NCBI GenBank assembly: GCA_963573305.1
Contig: OY754329.1
Span: forward strand, 15,963,200-16,027,199
DNA length: 64,000 bases
Source of the DNA: Pyrrhosoma nymphula
Taxonomy: Eukaryota > Arthropoda > Insecta > Odonata > Coenagrionidae
Reading direction: 5' to 3'
Notes under the pieces: generated by a model
Seen by the model: the letters and a program-made list of their open reading frames with translations, nothing else
Told to the model about the DNA's origin: nothing
The model's database searches: none
Shown here: piece after piece, positions 12,301 to 20,100 of the stretch
Position numbering within the stretch: the first letter of the stretch is position 1
Layout of the letters: the number at the start of each line of letters is the position of its first letter
Translations under genes and position numbers: made by a program

Positions 12301-15300
12301 TATTCTCTCCCAAGGTTGTTCAGCCACTTTGGCCGCGTGCAAACCCACTCTAGTATTTAATGCGGGTTTCATCTTCTGACATAATTCACATTCCCTCACG
12401 TATCTAAAAACCTCGTCGCGCAAATTAGGCCAGTAAAACTCCCGCTCGATTCTATTTTTCGTCTTATGGAATCCTAAATGCGCGCCCATCATTGAATCGT
12501 GGAAGTAGGACATCACCATCGACCGCACGCGCCTAGGTACATATATCCGATTGCGCTTACTTCGCCCTGAGCAGTACACCAATAAGTCTCGAATGATTTT
12601 CAAATTTCCTTTATAGCATCCTTCGCGTATCTTCGCCCTTAATGCGCAACATTCAGGATCGTTTTGTTGGTGGTCCCTCAGGGACGTAAATGATGACGGG
12701 GAATCTTGCAAAACGCAAACGTTGGGCTCGGAAGAACACGTATCTTCCAGACACCCGCCGTTAAACACTCTTGATAGGCAGTCAGCTACGATGTTTTCGC
12801 TACCCCGAACGTGATTTACCTTGAATTTAAAGGGCGATAATCTAAGTACCCATCTCCCAATTCTTCCGAGTTGTTTGGGGTGTCGGAACATCCATGGTAG
12901 GGCCTCATTGTCCGTGAATAATTCGAATTCCCGTCCTTGTAAGTACTTTTCGAACTTTTCCACGCCGTACACGACAGCCAAACACTCAGCCTCGTAAACG
13001 GAGTATTTCCTCTCCGATTCGGTCAACGTGCGGCTAGCGAAAGCCACAGGCGCGAGGTGACCCCCTCTCGACTGCGAGAGTACGGCCGCAACGGCGTTAC
13101 TTGAGGCGTCAGTATGTAGTGTAAACCCTTGAGAAAAGTCGGGAATTTGCAGCACGGGTGGTGAGGAAATTCTCTCCTTCAGTTGACGGAAAGACTTCTC
13201 TTGTTCCGCCCCCCATTTGAAGTGGCAATTTTTTCTTTTTAAACTGTTAATAGGTGCCGCGATTTCGGAGAATGAAGGAATGAACCTAGAATAGAAACTG
13301 CACATTCCCAAAAACCTGCGCGCCCCCTTCAAATCCGTGGGCGGAGGAAAATCCCTTACCACTCTGGCCCTTTCCGGATCGATTTTGACTCCGCCAGAAG
13401 ACACTACATGTCCTAAAAACCTTATTTCTCCGAGCGCAACGGACATCTTTTTGGGGTTGACCGTCAAGCCAGCCTTCCTCAGACGATGAAGAACTTCTCG
13501 AATATGCTCAATATGCTCTCCGAAGCTGTCACTATATATAACTAAGTCATCCAAATAATTGTACGCGAATTTCATTTTTATACCCTTCAACACGCGCTCC
13601 ATCAGCCGCGATAGGATTTGTGCTCCGGTACATACGCCAAAAGGAAGTTTTTGATATTCATAGAGCCCAAAGGGTGTAATAAAGGCAGTGGCCTTTTTGG
13701 ATTTATTCGTTAACGGAACTTGATGGTAAGCCGAATTCAGATCCAGAATGGTGAAATATTGAGCGCTCCTAAAATGCCAAAACGCGTTTTCGACTGTGGG
13801 TAAGGGAAAGGCATCAAAGATTATTTTATTGTTTAGCCTTCGGTAGTCAACGACCAGGCGTGACTCGCCATCCTTCTTTGGGACGAGAAAGGCGGGACTG
13901 GCATAAGAAGAGTCTGATTCTTTTATGACACCTTTGTTTAAAAGGTCCCTGATATGTCTCTCCATTTGGATCAATTTCGGCGGAGTACATTGAAACGGGG
14001 GAGACCTCACCGGTATGGAATCAGATAGCGTCAGATCATATGTCATTAAATTAGTACAACCTAACCTGTCCGTGATTACGTCCTGGAATTCAGTGAAAAG
14101 ATCCCTTATCCTCCTCCTTTTATCTTCCGGTAGGTGACTTAGGTCAGATCTATCGCTGGCCTCCTCTTCCCTACCCCCTTCGCCGCATAATGCACCCATG
14201 ACATTCGGCCGGAAATTAAAAGAATACGTGCATTCTACAAAGTCTAACTTCATTCCCGATCTTTTCATGAACTCCACCCCTAGAATAACGGGAAACGGGG
14301 GATCATCCATAACTAAAAAATGGTGCTCCCAAGTCAGACCGTCTATTTTTAAACGCAGAGATACTTGTTTCGTGGCGAGCCATTGCTCCAACTGAAATCC
14401 GCGACACTGTATCGATACTGCCTTAATTTTACTGGGGTTTACTTCGAGACGAGCGAGTAAGGACGCCGCTACGCAAGAGCAAAAGGCTCCGGAATCCAAA
14501 AGGGCCGTCGTGCCAATTCCATTCATTTCGACGGGTATTGTTGGTATACCTCGAAACTTGGGTCGTTCTGGCCGACCAGACAAGGCCATAATACGCCCGC
14601 TTCGGCCTCGTGGCCTCAACGCCTTGCGGGCTTTTCGTTTCCCTGATTGTAGTGACATTTCTTTTGCACATGCCCTACCTGACCACACCCCCAACACCTG
14701 GCGGCCCTCTGAGCCTCTGATCGGTTTTGCCACGAATAATTACGCGAACCCTCCCAGTTAGTTGATTGAGGCTTTCCGGAGTATTGTCCCGGGTAATCAA
14801 ATTCCGAATCTACCATTGCTCGAGCATGTTCAGGGGAGGTATAAGATTCCGCCAAATGATTCCTCGCTTCAAAACCACGACCCCATTCCAATAACTCGCT
14901 AAACGTACGCGGGGAAGACGATAGTTGTCTTAAGTAGTTGGGATTCAAGTTACTACATATTATATTTAGTAACTCTCGTTCCTCGAAGGGATCTACTAGT
15001 CTGGCGTTCATTCTTTTTACCAAGGTAACATATTCACCGATTTTTTCCGATGGCCCTTGCGTTCGATTGAGTATATCCCTTTTTAGACGAAACTGATAAT
15101 TTGGGGGGGCGAAGGCTAACCGAAACTCTGCGGAAAACGAGCCGAAGTCCGAAAAATCGTTTGACCAAAACCACTCTCTCGCCCGTCCCACCAAAAGTTC
15201 AGGAATTATTCTTAAGCGAAACCCCTCACCACAATTATAATGCTCAATTAGTTTTTCGAACCTCTCAAGAAATCCCATGGCGCTTTCACCGGCACTACCG

Positions 15301-17100
15301 CCGAACTTGAGCTCCCAGCGGAGAGCTGCTGCCAAGGCGATGTCCCACCTCGCGCTTAACCCCGAGATGTTCTCTGTGTCGTCATGAGCGTCCCCGTTGT
15401 CGCCTACCGCGCCTGGAGCCCCTTCACTTACCGAACGTACGTATTGCCGGATCCTCCTACGGAGTTCGTCCAGTGATCCTTCTGCGCTCAAACCGAATCT
15501 GCTGCACATGATGGACGCTTCCCTTTTGGGCATCCTGTTGATCCAACTACTACCCGTGGGTAACTCAGAAGCTGTAATTACGGAACCCGCTGCAACCGGA
15601 GGAACACCCTCCTCCGTAGCTAAATCGGGAGTGGCCATATCCCAGCACCACCAACACCAAACACCAACCATGCTCTGCTACCAGTTGAGCTGCACCCGGC
15701 CGGGCAGGGGGGGGGGGGGGGGCTACTTAAATAAACAAGCAAAAACGTTGGCAGAAAATCCGTTGAGTTGACGGAGATTTAATTGAACACAGAAAGGATT
15801 ACAACCATAGGCGTGGTGGTGGTGGTGGTGCGAGATACAGGTAGACCGGTAAGTGGGAGAGGATAAAAAGGTGAATTAAACACAGAGGGCGCTCGACGGG
15901 CTGGCAACCAGGAAGTCGGCGGCAGCAGCTGGACACCAAACGCCCGAATCAGAAGTTGGAAAAGCCGTCCCGCGCTGAAGTGCGCGACCCTTATATACCC
16001 CGGGCTGGTTCCAGGGAGCGAAGGGGGGGGGGGGGTAGTCTGGGGTCGGCAGACGTAGGGTCTAATGCCGGGCCGGCCCACTTAGACCTCCGGCCCTGGC
16101 TACCCGAAGCACGGCCTCCAGTGCGAACAGGCGGCTGGGCCCCTTTTGATGGGGTTGCCACGGCTCAATTATAAATAACAACTCTTTAATAAAACTTTAT
16201 ATCTAGCTATTTTCCACGGAAAAATTTCGGTCGCCAAAATCACCCTGACATGCTCTACTTAGACCAGCTGTAAAAATGTTCATGGCGTATTCCATGCTCT
16301 GTATGGTACCCTATCTTAAAGAGTATATGCTTAATAATATAAATCAACTATTTTTGGTTGGTTTGCGCGAACTTCATTTTTCGACTTTTGGCCAGCTTTT
16401 TTGGATTTTGGCCCACTGTGCACCGGTTCCCATAAGATCACCAAAGTCAAGCAATGTTGGGCTTGGATGGAGGTTGGATGGGTGACCATTCATACCTTCA
16501 CCGTGGTGCTCTTGTCCCCTGTCTGCATGTGGCAGACAGGCATGGGGTTGGCACAATGGACCAAGAAGGTCTAAGTGCACAGGCTCCTGTCGAAGGCCCC
16601 CCCCCCTACAAACAATCTACAATCTCAGGGCACATCTAATGAGTAGACATCAATCATCAATTCTTACATGCTATGTTCATACTATGAATGCAGTTTTAAG
16701 GGTTTATAAGATGATGTACTATATTTTTTTTAATTCACTTGGATTTTTTTACCTTCCAAAGCTTTCGCCTGACTCACCTCAAAGGCACTCATACTATCTT
16801 AATAGCAATAATTAAATGCAGAATTAAATTTTTTTCTGAAAAAAAAATTGTCTCAGGTTTACAAAAATTGTGCATGTACTTCATTGATTGGAACATTTTT
16901 CCTTTAACATTATTTCTATACATTCTCTATTGTAAACCACACAAATATGAATGTGTACATTATTTCAGGTGGATGAGAAGTTGGAGAGACTTGTATCTGA
17001 GATAGCAACCATGCAGACCACATGCTTTGAAAATAGGGGTTTCAAAACATTCTTTTTTAACCCTGGAATTTATGATGATGGGAAAGGAATGGATGGATAA
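79..17100 (+). CDS. Caspase, 3' four exons (probably an initiator, Dronc-like)
   Basis: Cysteine protease of the apoptosis pathway that cleaves after Asp. Exons 79-305, 4740-4861, 4946-5055 and 16969-17100 join in frame (591 nt, 196 residues plus TAA). Seen: the catalytic His in LCHGEQ (residue 28 of this part), KLFFFQSCRGDG with the catalytic Cys at residue 75, a short inter-subunit linker with TAMDG as a possible Asp cleavage site, then the small-subunit motifs YESHRDYYTGTWFIQAVCE and a C-terminal NRGF...FFNPG segment. The CARD or other prodomain and the start lie left of the window. The Ser in QSCRG (usually QACRG) and the C-terminal NRGF/FNPG block resemble insect Dronc-type initiators, but without the prodomain this is inference. 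The third donor is ambiguous: GTTGGT at 5056 keeps frame, whereas the stronger-looking GTAAAC at 5060 gives a stop in the last exon. Confidence 0.9.
306..2965 (+). other. Caspase intron, unannotated stretch
   Basis: I see no gene. The stretch is AT-rich. A GC-rich patch at about 1203-1370 begins CAGGGCCGCCC, resembling the terminus of the hAT MITE at 48971, but no matching second end was found. At 1560-1952 the + strand stays open without recognisable homology. At about 2830-2945 there is a purine-rich (A/G) low-complexity run. Confidence 0.6.
2968..3965 (-). mobile_element. pogo/Tigger (Jerky-like) DNA transposon relic
   Basis: One terminus is visible: TA at 2966-2967 followed by CAGTAGAACCTCGATCTATC, nearly the same 20-mer that ends the element at 47773-52816. 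About 100 bp beyond it also matches the right end of that element, read inward. On the minus strand 3965-3611 encodes a transposase N-terminal part with helix-turn-helix/CENP-B features: SKAESVAYLAANF, TTVRQIIRKESKFLEYA, a GLQKRKSMK segment and ALYPWLQQKRSEGVPISGPI. The remainder and the other terminus are not recognisable, so this is a truncated copy. Confidence 0.8.
3966..4739 (+). other. Caspase intron remainder with a dispersed repeat
   Basis: About 4250-4385 is a diverged copy of the sequence at about 58683-58845, sharing segments such as GGTAATC/T, CAGACCCT, AATCCATC and CCTTAATCCA. The family is unknown. The rest is AT-rich intron. Confidence 0.55.
4740..4861 (+). CDS. Caspase exon: QSCRG completion and inter-subunit linker
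   Basis: Acceptor TTTTAG|A at 4739/4740 completes the Arg codon of QSCRG. Donor AAAG|GTACGT after 4861, phase 1. Encodes GDGMVHGIKEDIVRTAMDG and then the YSDMLIAYATVKG strand that begins the small subunit. Confidence 0.88.
4946..5055 (+). CDS. Caspase exon: small subunit (TWFIQ)
   Basis: Acceptor TTTTTTCAG at 4945. Encodes GYESHRDYYTGTWFIQAVCE and the helix up to EMLKL. The end is chosen as 5055 (donor GTTGGT) because this alone joins in frame to the last exon. A consensus-like GTAAAC donor 4 nt downstream would shift the frame, so alternative splicing or a missed micro-exon cannot be excluded. Confidence 0.8.
5056..5659 (+). other. Start of the 12-kb last caspase intron
   Basis: AT-rich intron sequence with no gene or repeat that I recognise. 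Confidence 0.6.
5660..6330 (-). mobile_element. Penelope-like element fragment, C-terminal GIY-YIG half
   Basis: On the minus strand, frames broken by stops encode the Penelope endonuclease region: CIGQTKRNPTFRLEEHI, then SAVAKHIF, then TLLKSTLKHKLDTYESLFIC and a MNDELHLVKSKLFE tail. This is the GIY-YIG nuclease typical of Penelope retroelements. Upstream (higher coordinates) is degenerate RT C-terminal and linker sequence. It is a relic, lying tail-out against the opposite-strand RT fragment that follows. Confidence 0.75.
6340..6935 (+). mobile_element. Penelope-like element fragment, reverse transcriptase
   Basis: Plus-strand frames (6404-6637, then 6637-6930 with stops) encode Penelope-type RT: KFYKQVLGTAMGSHLSCFIANIF, written here only in part, then the catalytic RYVDDIFAIFD, followed by NSLPFLGILVIE and an LEFDIFRKNMHTGQFL block. 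Frameshifts and stops show it is dead. It is inverted relative to the GIY-YIG fragment to its left. Confidence 0.8.
6977..7007 (+). repeat. 5S-rRNA-derived SINE, 5' head (left part of split copy)
   Basis: Begins GGGCAAGGGCCCAGCCACAA and runs to ACACCG, matching the first ~30 nt of the SINE copy on the minus strand near 58670-58690 and the 5' end of 5S rRNA. It stops abruptly at the Transib terminus. The rest of the copy resumes at 16421. Confidence 0.75.
7003..7007 (+). repeat. Transib target-site duplication CACCG (left)
   Basis: The same five bases recur at 16421-16425, immediately after the right terminus. Five-base GC-rich duplications are typical of Transib transposition. Confidence 0.8.
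7706..8420 (-). pseudogene. Transib transposase, C-terminal relic
   Basis: Read from high to low coordinates: IDVPKPGYGTTNDGNTVRRCF ends a segment at about 8364-8270, including the DGNT-RR signature shared by Transib transposases and the RAG1 core. A spliceable intron (GTAAGA at 8269 to TTTTTCAG at 8183) leads to LHEQLISRFSNIL, then KYCIAKAKLYVKQYPWYYMPP, HKFLIQGANISKKATLPIEQ, EDALESRIEDIRKFR and an acidic tail ending SDDESSEDE with stop at 7706-7708. A stop after SNIL, a one-base frameshift after MPPTV and a stop after FISSI make it nonfunctional. The N-terminal half is not recognisable. Family assignment rests on remembered motifs and should be checked by profile search. Confidence 0.8.
8421..9946 (-). 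other. Interior of the Transib relic, unassigned
   Basis: Expected to hold the N-terminal half of the transposase, but I cannot align it. The minus-strand open frames at 8311-8547, 9243-9464 and 9553-9813 are short and lack motifs I know. Confidence 0.4.
9947..9950 (+). repeat. gypsy target-site duplication ATTA (left)
   Basis: ATTA abuts the left LTR and recurs at 16168-16171 after the right LTR. A 4-bp duplication is usual for Ty3/gypsy integrase. Confidence 0.85.
9951..10430 (-). repeat. gypsy 3' LTR (480 bp)
   Basis: Begins TGAGC and ends GCTCA on the + strand. It contains G runs of 13 and 14, a (GTG)6 stretch and a TATATAA on the minus strand, as in the other LTR. Confidence 0.95.
10431..10440 (-). 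promoter_or_regulatory. gypsy polypurine tract
   Basis: Minus strand reads TGAGGGAGGA directly against the 3' LTR, the position and composition expected for the plus-strand primer. Confidence 0.85.
10441..11355 (-). other. gypsy 3' internal non-coding region
   Basis: Between the pol stop and the polypurine tract. A 77-residue minus-strand open frame (10428-10661) is the largest coding-like piece; it has no recognised domain and no env features. Confidence 0.6.
11356..14643 (-). CDS. pol: gypsy Pol polyprotein (protease, RT, RNase H, integrase)
   Basis: Copies the element RNA into DNA and integrates it. The open frame reaches 14733, but translation probably enters at the frameshift site at 14637-14643. 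In the 1125-residue frame: aspartic protease LLDSGAF (Asp about 80); reverse transcriptase with DYRRLN, LPFGVC and catalytic YLDD at about 393-396; RNase H with HTDASS (Asp 542), Glu 582 and TDNE (Asp 608); integrase zinc region H-x6-H-x29-C-x2-C (about 745-785), then Asp 814, Asp 874 in SDNAPTF and Glu 909 in LVERFNRN. All catalytic residues are in place and there is no stop. No chromodomain or env was recognised. Confidence 0.95.
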   Translation of the reverse strand, partial: GKRKARKALRPRGRSGRIMALSGRPERPKFRGIPTIPVEMNGIGTTALLDSGAFCSCVAASLLARLEVNPSKIKAVSIQCRGFQLEQWLATKQVSLRLKIDGLTWEHHFLVMDDPPFPVILGVEFMKRSGMKLDFVECTYSFNFRPNVMGALCGEGGREEEASDRSDLSHLPEDKRRRIRDLFTEFQDVITDRLGCTNLMTYDLTLSDSIPVRSPPFQCTPPKLIQMERHIRDLLNKGVIKESDSSYASPAFLVPKKDGESRLVVDYRRLNNKIIFDAFPLPTVENAFWHFRSAQYFTILDLNSAYHQVPLTNKSKKATAFITPFGLYEYQKLPFGVCTGAQILSRLMERVLKGIKMKFAYNYLDDLVIYSDSFGEHIEHIREVLHRLRKAGLTVNPKKMSVALGEIRFLGHVVSSGGVKIDPERARVVRDFPPPTDLKGARRFLGMCSFYSRFIPSFSEIAAPINSLKRKNCHFKWGAEQEKSFRQLKERISSPPVLQIPDFSQGFTLHTDASSNAVAAVLSQSRGGHLAPVAFASRTLTESERKYSVYEAECLAVVYGVEKFEKYLQGREFELFTDNEALPWMFRHPKQLGRIGRWVLRLSPFKFKVNHVRGSENIVADCLSRVFNGGCLEDTCSSEPNVCVLQDSPSSFTSLRDHQQNDPECCALRAKIREGCYKGNLKIIRDLLVYCSGRSKRNRIYVPRRVRSMVMSYFHDSMMGAHLGFHKTKNRIEREFYWPNLRDEVFRYVRECELCQKMKPALNTRVGLHAAKVAEQPWERIYVDFVGPLTRTRSGNTSLMVIVDGFTKYVMILPVRNMTAESTVQNLTKRVFAYFAFPKILVSDNAPTFLSTKFKQMCFAYGIKHVTTSPYYPQASLVERFNRNLKSALAIYHHNSQDRWDEGCPLLMIAFNSAAHESTGCSPASIFFGRELNHPLGMQWNVDLRLGKETEDKGLSEKWAEALMRLRKANRAVAAKYNLTRGKQPYAVGQYVVHRLHPMSSAPDKISGKLLPRWSEPCVITAFVSPVTVELSDPKTGELRRRCHVSQIKPYQLPGGDGSPRNQSEDHPTPPSPALDPFLPPPNKTDARRAASGKR
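14595..14643 (-). promoter_or_regulatory. -1 ribosomal frameshift signal between gag and pol
   Basis: In the gag frame the heptamer G GGA AAC (minus strand, 14643-14637) fits X XXY YYZ. Five bases later GCCCGC (14631-14626) can pair with GCGGGC (14600-14595), enclosing a GGCC-ACGA-GGCC hairpin. A -1 slip here leads from the gag frame exactly into the pol frame, 21 bases before the gag stop at 14616-14618. Confidence 0.85.
14616..15638 (-). CDS. gag: gypsy Gag (capsid and nucleocapsid)
   Basis: Structural protein that packages the element RNA. The frame is open from an ATG at 15671, giving 351 residues, but its first 11 residues (a Trp/Cys-rich run) overlap the tail of the primer-binding site, so the Met at 15638 (MATPDLATEEG) is the more natural start, about 340 residues. 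A capsid-like segment (ARWDIALAAALRWELKF, then MGFLERFEKLIEHY) precedes a CCHC zinc knuckle, CWGCGQVGHVQKKC, near the C-terminus. It overlaps pol by 118 bases in the -1 frame. Confidence 0.9.
   Translation of the reverse strand: MATPDLATEEGVPPVAAGSVITASELPTGSSWINRMPKREASIMCSRFGLSAEGSLDELRRRIRQYVRSVSEGAPGAVGDNGDAHDDTENISGLSARWDIALAAALRWELKFGGSAGESAMGFLERFEKLIEHYNCGEGFRLRIIPELLVGRAREWFWSNDFSDFGSFSAEFRLAFAPPNYQFRLKRDILNRTQGPSEKIGEYVTLVKRMNARLVDPFEERELLNIICSNLNPNYLRQLSSSPRTFSELLEWGRGFEARNHLAESYTSPEHARAMVDSEFDYPGQYSGKPQSTNWEGSRNYSWQNRSEAQRAARCWGCGQVGHVQKKCHYNQGNEKPARR
15672..15683 (-). promoter_or_regulatory. gypsy primer-binding site for initiator tRNA-Met
   Basis: The + strand GCTCTGCTACCA equals the 3' end of animal initiator tRNA-Met as I remember it, so the minus strand TGGTAGCAGAGC can anneal to it. 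Only two bases (GT) separate it from the 5' LTR. Confidence 0.85.
15686..16167 (-). repeat. gypsy 5' LTR (482 bp) with promoter
   Basis: Carries G runs of 16 and 13. Minus-strand TATATAA at 15997-15991 is a likely TATA box for the element transcript. Confidence 0.95.
16168..16171 (+). repeat. gypsy target-site duplication ATTA (right)
   Basis: Partner of the ATTA at 9947-9950. Confidence 0.85.
16421..16630 (+). repeat. 5S-rRNA-derived SINE, remainder of split copy
   Basis: Starts with the CACCG duplication, then GGTTCCCATAAGATCACCAA, AGTCAAGCAATGTTGGGC and GGTTGGATGGGTGACC, the second half of 5S rRNA including its internal promoter region. The body contains GTGCTCTTGTCCCCTGTCTG, GGCAGACAGGCATGGGGTTG and a GGCCCCCCCC end, shared with the copy at 58300-58690. 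The first 31 bases of the copy are at 6977-7007, left of the Transib. Confidence 0.8.
16631..16968 (+). other. End of the last caspase intron
   Basis: AT-rich. It ends in a pyrimidine-poor acceptor, TTATTTCAG at 16960-16968. No other feature seen. Confidence 0.6.
16969..17100 (+). CDS. Caspase last exon with stop
   Basis: Starts GTG GAT GAG in phase 0 and encodes VDEKLERLVSEIATMQTT, ENRGFKTFFFNPG and a short Asp/Gly tail ending TAA at 17098-17100. The NRGF...FFNPG block corresponds to the C-terminal strand of the caspase small subunit. Confidence 0.85.
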   Translation: MDEKLERLVSEIATMQTTCFENRGFKTFFFNPGIYDDGKGMDG

Positions 17101-20100
17101 TAATATTGATTTTACTGAAATGATTTTTTGAGTTTCCTATGTTTTTATTTATTTTTAATCTCTCAAAGTACGTAATGTGAATGTGTCCTCTCTGAAATCC
17201 TCATTTTTGTATGGTGCATCTATATTTTTATCTGATCTTTATTGGAGAGCTCAACTGTGGTGATATAAAAGATGGAGAGATGGTAAAGTTTTTGCTCTCC
17301 CTGGCATGGTGTGCAATATGTCTCCAAAACATGCCTGTCAATAAATATCTATTTTTGGATTATGGTTAAACTGTTGGAAACTATGCATTTTATATCTGTA
17401 TTAAGTTGTGAAAGTTTTAGTGCATCATCAATTTGTCATTGAATTTTTTGTGGATTTTGGACATAAATGCTTAATTATATTAAGCATTTGTAGTTGTATA
17501 CAATTTCTACTGAAAAATACTGGTGAAATTATAAATATGTACCAGCTTTGTATTGCTATATTTTGATTTTAGAGTTTTTTGGTTGATGAGTTAAGACTGT
17601 ATATGTATGTGAAGGATAAACATTGTGGAATGAGGTTCTTCAATTGTTTGAGCATAGCCTTAATAGTTACAGAAGATATCAGTATATCACTTTTTCTAAA
17701 AGGTATTAAAAATTGCCTGTTTTGTGTGCGTATTGTGTTGTTTTTTATGGTTATATGACAATGGGGGGATGCAACCTGTGTCTTTGAAGGCTCATGATGT
17801 GCATACATTCCAAAGCTGTAGTTGGAAATATTCTCAATGGTGTCAATATTCAGCTAAATGTGATGTGCCAATTTTTGGTGCAATGCATATGTGCATAAAC
17901 TTGAATTCGGCATGATTTTGACTGAGGAAATTGAATTAGCAAAAACCATTTGTATCTCATTTTTGGACTCTGGCATGCTGAAAAGTACATGCTACCACTG
18001 TACGTAATCCTTTCTGTGTATAATAATTGTGGCTTGTCACTGATCAACTGATTTATTTCAAACATGTTCTCATGAGTCTATAACATTTTAACCATTACTA
18101 AGCCATGGATTATCACTTTTCTTACACATTTTACAAAACTCATTTGGTCTCTGAATTTGGTCTTCCAGTTGTTGCTCCTTGCAATTCAGTGATCAGACTG
18201 ATACCACTGCATTATTGTAACCATCGGGGGTGTTAATGCCATTCCAGTAGCATTTGTTTTGCATGCAATGCTTATGTCCTTCCTCCTCCTCCAGTGGTGC
18301 AATATTAAGAAAGCCTCCTCTCATATTTTTCACCACCTGACAGGCTGACGATATAGACTACTTGTTACCTTTAGAGTGGCAAAGGCAGTATATCTGATTG
18401 TTTGCCATGTAGGTTCTGGTTAGTGATTTCAATTATGGCAAAGACTGCTTGTGGTTGTCTCTCCTATTGATAACCCTTAAGGAGAATGGTCCAATACAAA
18501 GTGATGCCACCGAAAGTGACCAGATGGAAGTAATCCAACTGTGGCAGCCCAGGCCAAAGACATAGAATAACTAGGTCCTTGGTGAAAGATCTAGTTTAAA
18601 ACCTCGTGATAGTTTTTTCCCCTTTACTCGTAGCTGTCTTAACAGCATATGAGCAAAGAAATGCCCTGAGCACATATGTATTCATGGATTTCCATAGGTT
18701 GTTTGGGCCCCTCATGTACTGAGGGCCTTAGGGAAGTGCCCAGGCTCATGAATTAAAACAGTGCCTCCCATACTTCATCCCTGACTTACATGTGATCAGT
18801 AAATATTCTGTTGGTGCCAAGCTTCTAAATATCAGTAGTCTTATACAGTATACCTGTACCACTTGACAAACACAACCGACTATGCATTGCAATTTAATTT
18901 ATCACTTAGGAATGTATTAATACGGGTTGTCAGACCAATATATTGGGCACCCAAGTATCATCGGGAAAGCCTCAATTATTCTCACAGTGGAGTTTTCCTG
19001 AATTCCTTGTTACTGAATGGGCCATTGAACAAAATAGCAAGAAATTCCTCGGATTAAAACAATAAAAGGGGATTTCTACCCAATTCTCATCGGTCATCAA
19101 ACCGCCAATGCCTCATCCGCATCCGTCCCTGCCAGTGCTCAAGGTTTCCACCTCCCATGGGAATGTATTGACCGATATAAGGCCTGAAACCCAATATGTA
19201 GGAGCCAAACCAGTACTAACCAGATATCTGCTACTTTGAACCTTGATTGGTGCCATTGCAATTTATAACACAGTATTTTTTATTCTAATCACAGGAATCG
19301 ATTTTACTATTCTGGTTATGTTTCTTAAATTTTGTCTAGAATAATTCATGTAATATTTTTCGGGTATCCTTGAATTGTGTTATGTCAACCAAGGTTTCCT
19401 GTCCATTTAGTGACTGAATTCTCAACGGGTGTTCATCATTGCTGTTATACTAGCATCAAGTAGAAAACACTGCATAAGTGCTTTCAGCTTCCATGGTGCT
19501 AAACATTTCATCTTTCTCTCTGGTAATACATAAACAAATCTCAGAAGGTTTTGGGATCTCAAATAGTTTTGGGATCTTACATTTCCATTAGTGGGATTTG
19601 CTGGTGGACTGAATGTAAAAATGAAATTTTTTGTCATCTTAATCAATTTGTGATGTTTTCTTAATAATATGTCATTACCTAAACAGTAGTGACTTGAACG
19701 TTTTTATATGGTGTTATTCACTTTAATATATATTTTTGTAGGTGTGATTAGACTTGTTTATCTAGTAAATCTGATGTGCCTTAAGTGAAATTCATTAATT
19801 TTTATGGCATTTTTTTAACCCATTATAATCTTAAGAGGATTGTATTTATGGCACATATTAGTATTTTCCATTTAAGCATGGAATGTATTGGGATCTCAAC
19901 GAATTTTTTGTGTATCTCCCTCATTTATGAAGAATCACCTGCAAACCCTGAATATGTCTTTCTGAATCTCAAGACATGATTTGTGACTTTTTTTTAAGGT
20001 GCTTTGAAACTAAAATTCTGCATTTATTTAATATTTATCTGTAAAGTGTTGATGAAATGAAAGAGCTTGTTTTATATATGTTATAGTTTTGGGAAGCGTT

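Larger units (their letters stand above)
9951..16167 (-). mobile_element. Full-length Ty3/gypsy LTR retrotransposon
   Basis: 6217 bp, minus orientation. Both LTRs, primer-binding site, polypurine tract, gag and pol are all present, with a 4-bp duplication ATTA. The LTRs differ by one substitution (T at 10315 against G in the right copy) and by the lengths of two G runs, so insertion is recent. gag and pol have no internal stop, so the copy may still be active. No env-like frame follows pol. About 925 bp between the pol stop and the 3' LTR is non-coding apart from small open frames. It splits the Transib relic. Confidence 0.95.
7008..16420 (-). mobile_element. Transib DNA transposon relic (RAG1-related superfamily), interrupted by gypsy
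   Basis: Termini are inverted: left CACAGTGGGCCAAACTG with AAAAGCTGGCCAAAA, right (reverse complement) CACAGTGGGCCAAAATCC with the same AAAAGCTGGCCAAAA, about 36 bp with few mismatches. The first seven bases, CACAGTG, fit the Transib end and the V(D)J heptamer. The flanks carry the 5-bp duplication CACCG inside a 5S-SINE. Removing the gypsy insertion leaves about 3.2 kb, the usual Transib size. A decayed transposase reads on the minus strand (7706-8420). The piece 16172-16420 is the 5' end of the element in its own orientation. Confidence 0.85.

Noticed and set aside
11592..14395. Several + strand frames opposite pol
   Set aside because: Antisense to a conserved polyprotein with intact motifs.
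16421..16490. 5S rRNA gene
   Set aside because: Only part of 5S is present at this point and it runs into a repeated SINE body; the 5' head lies beyond the Transib.
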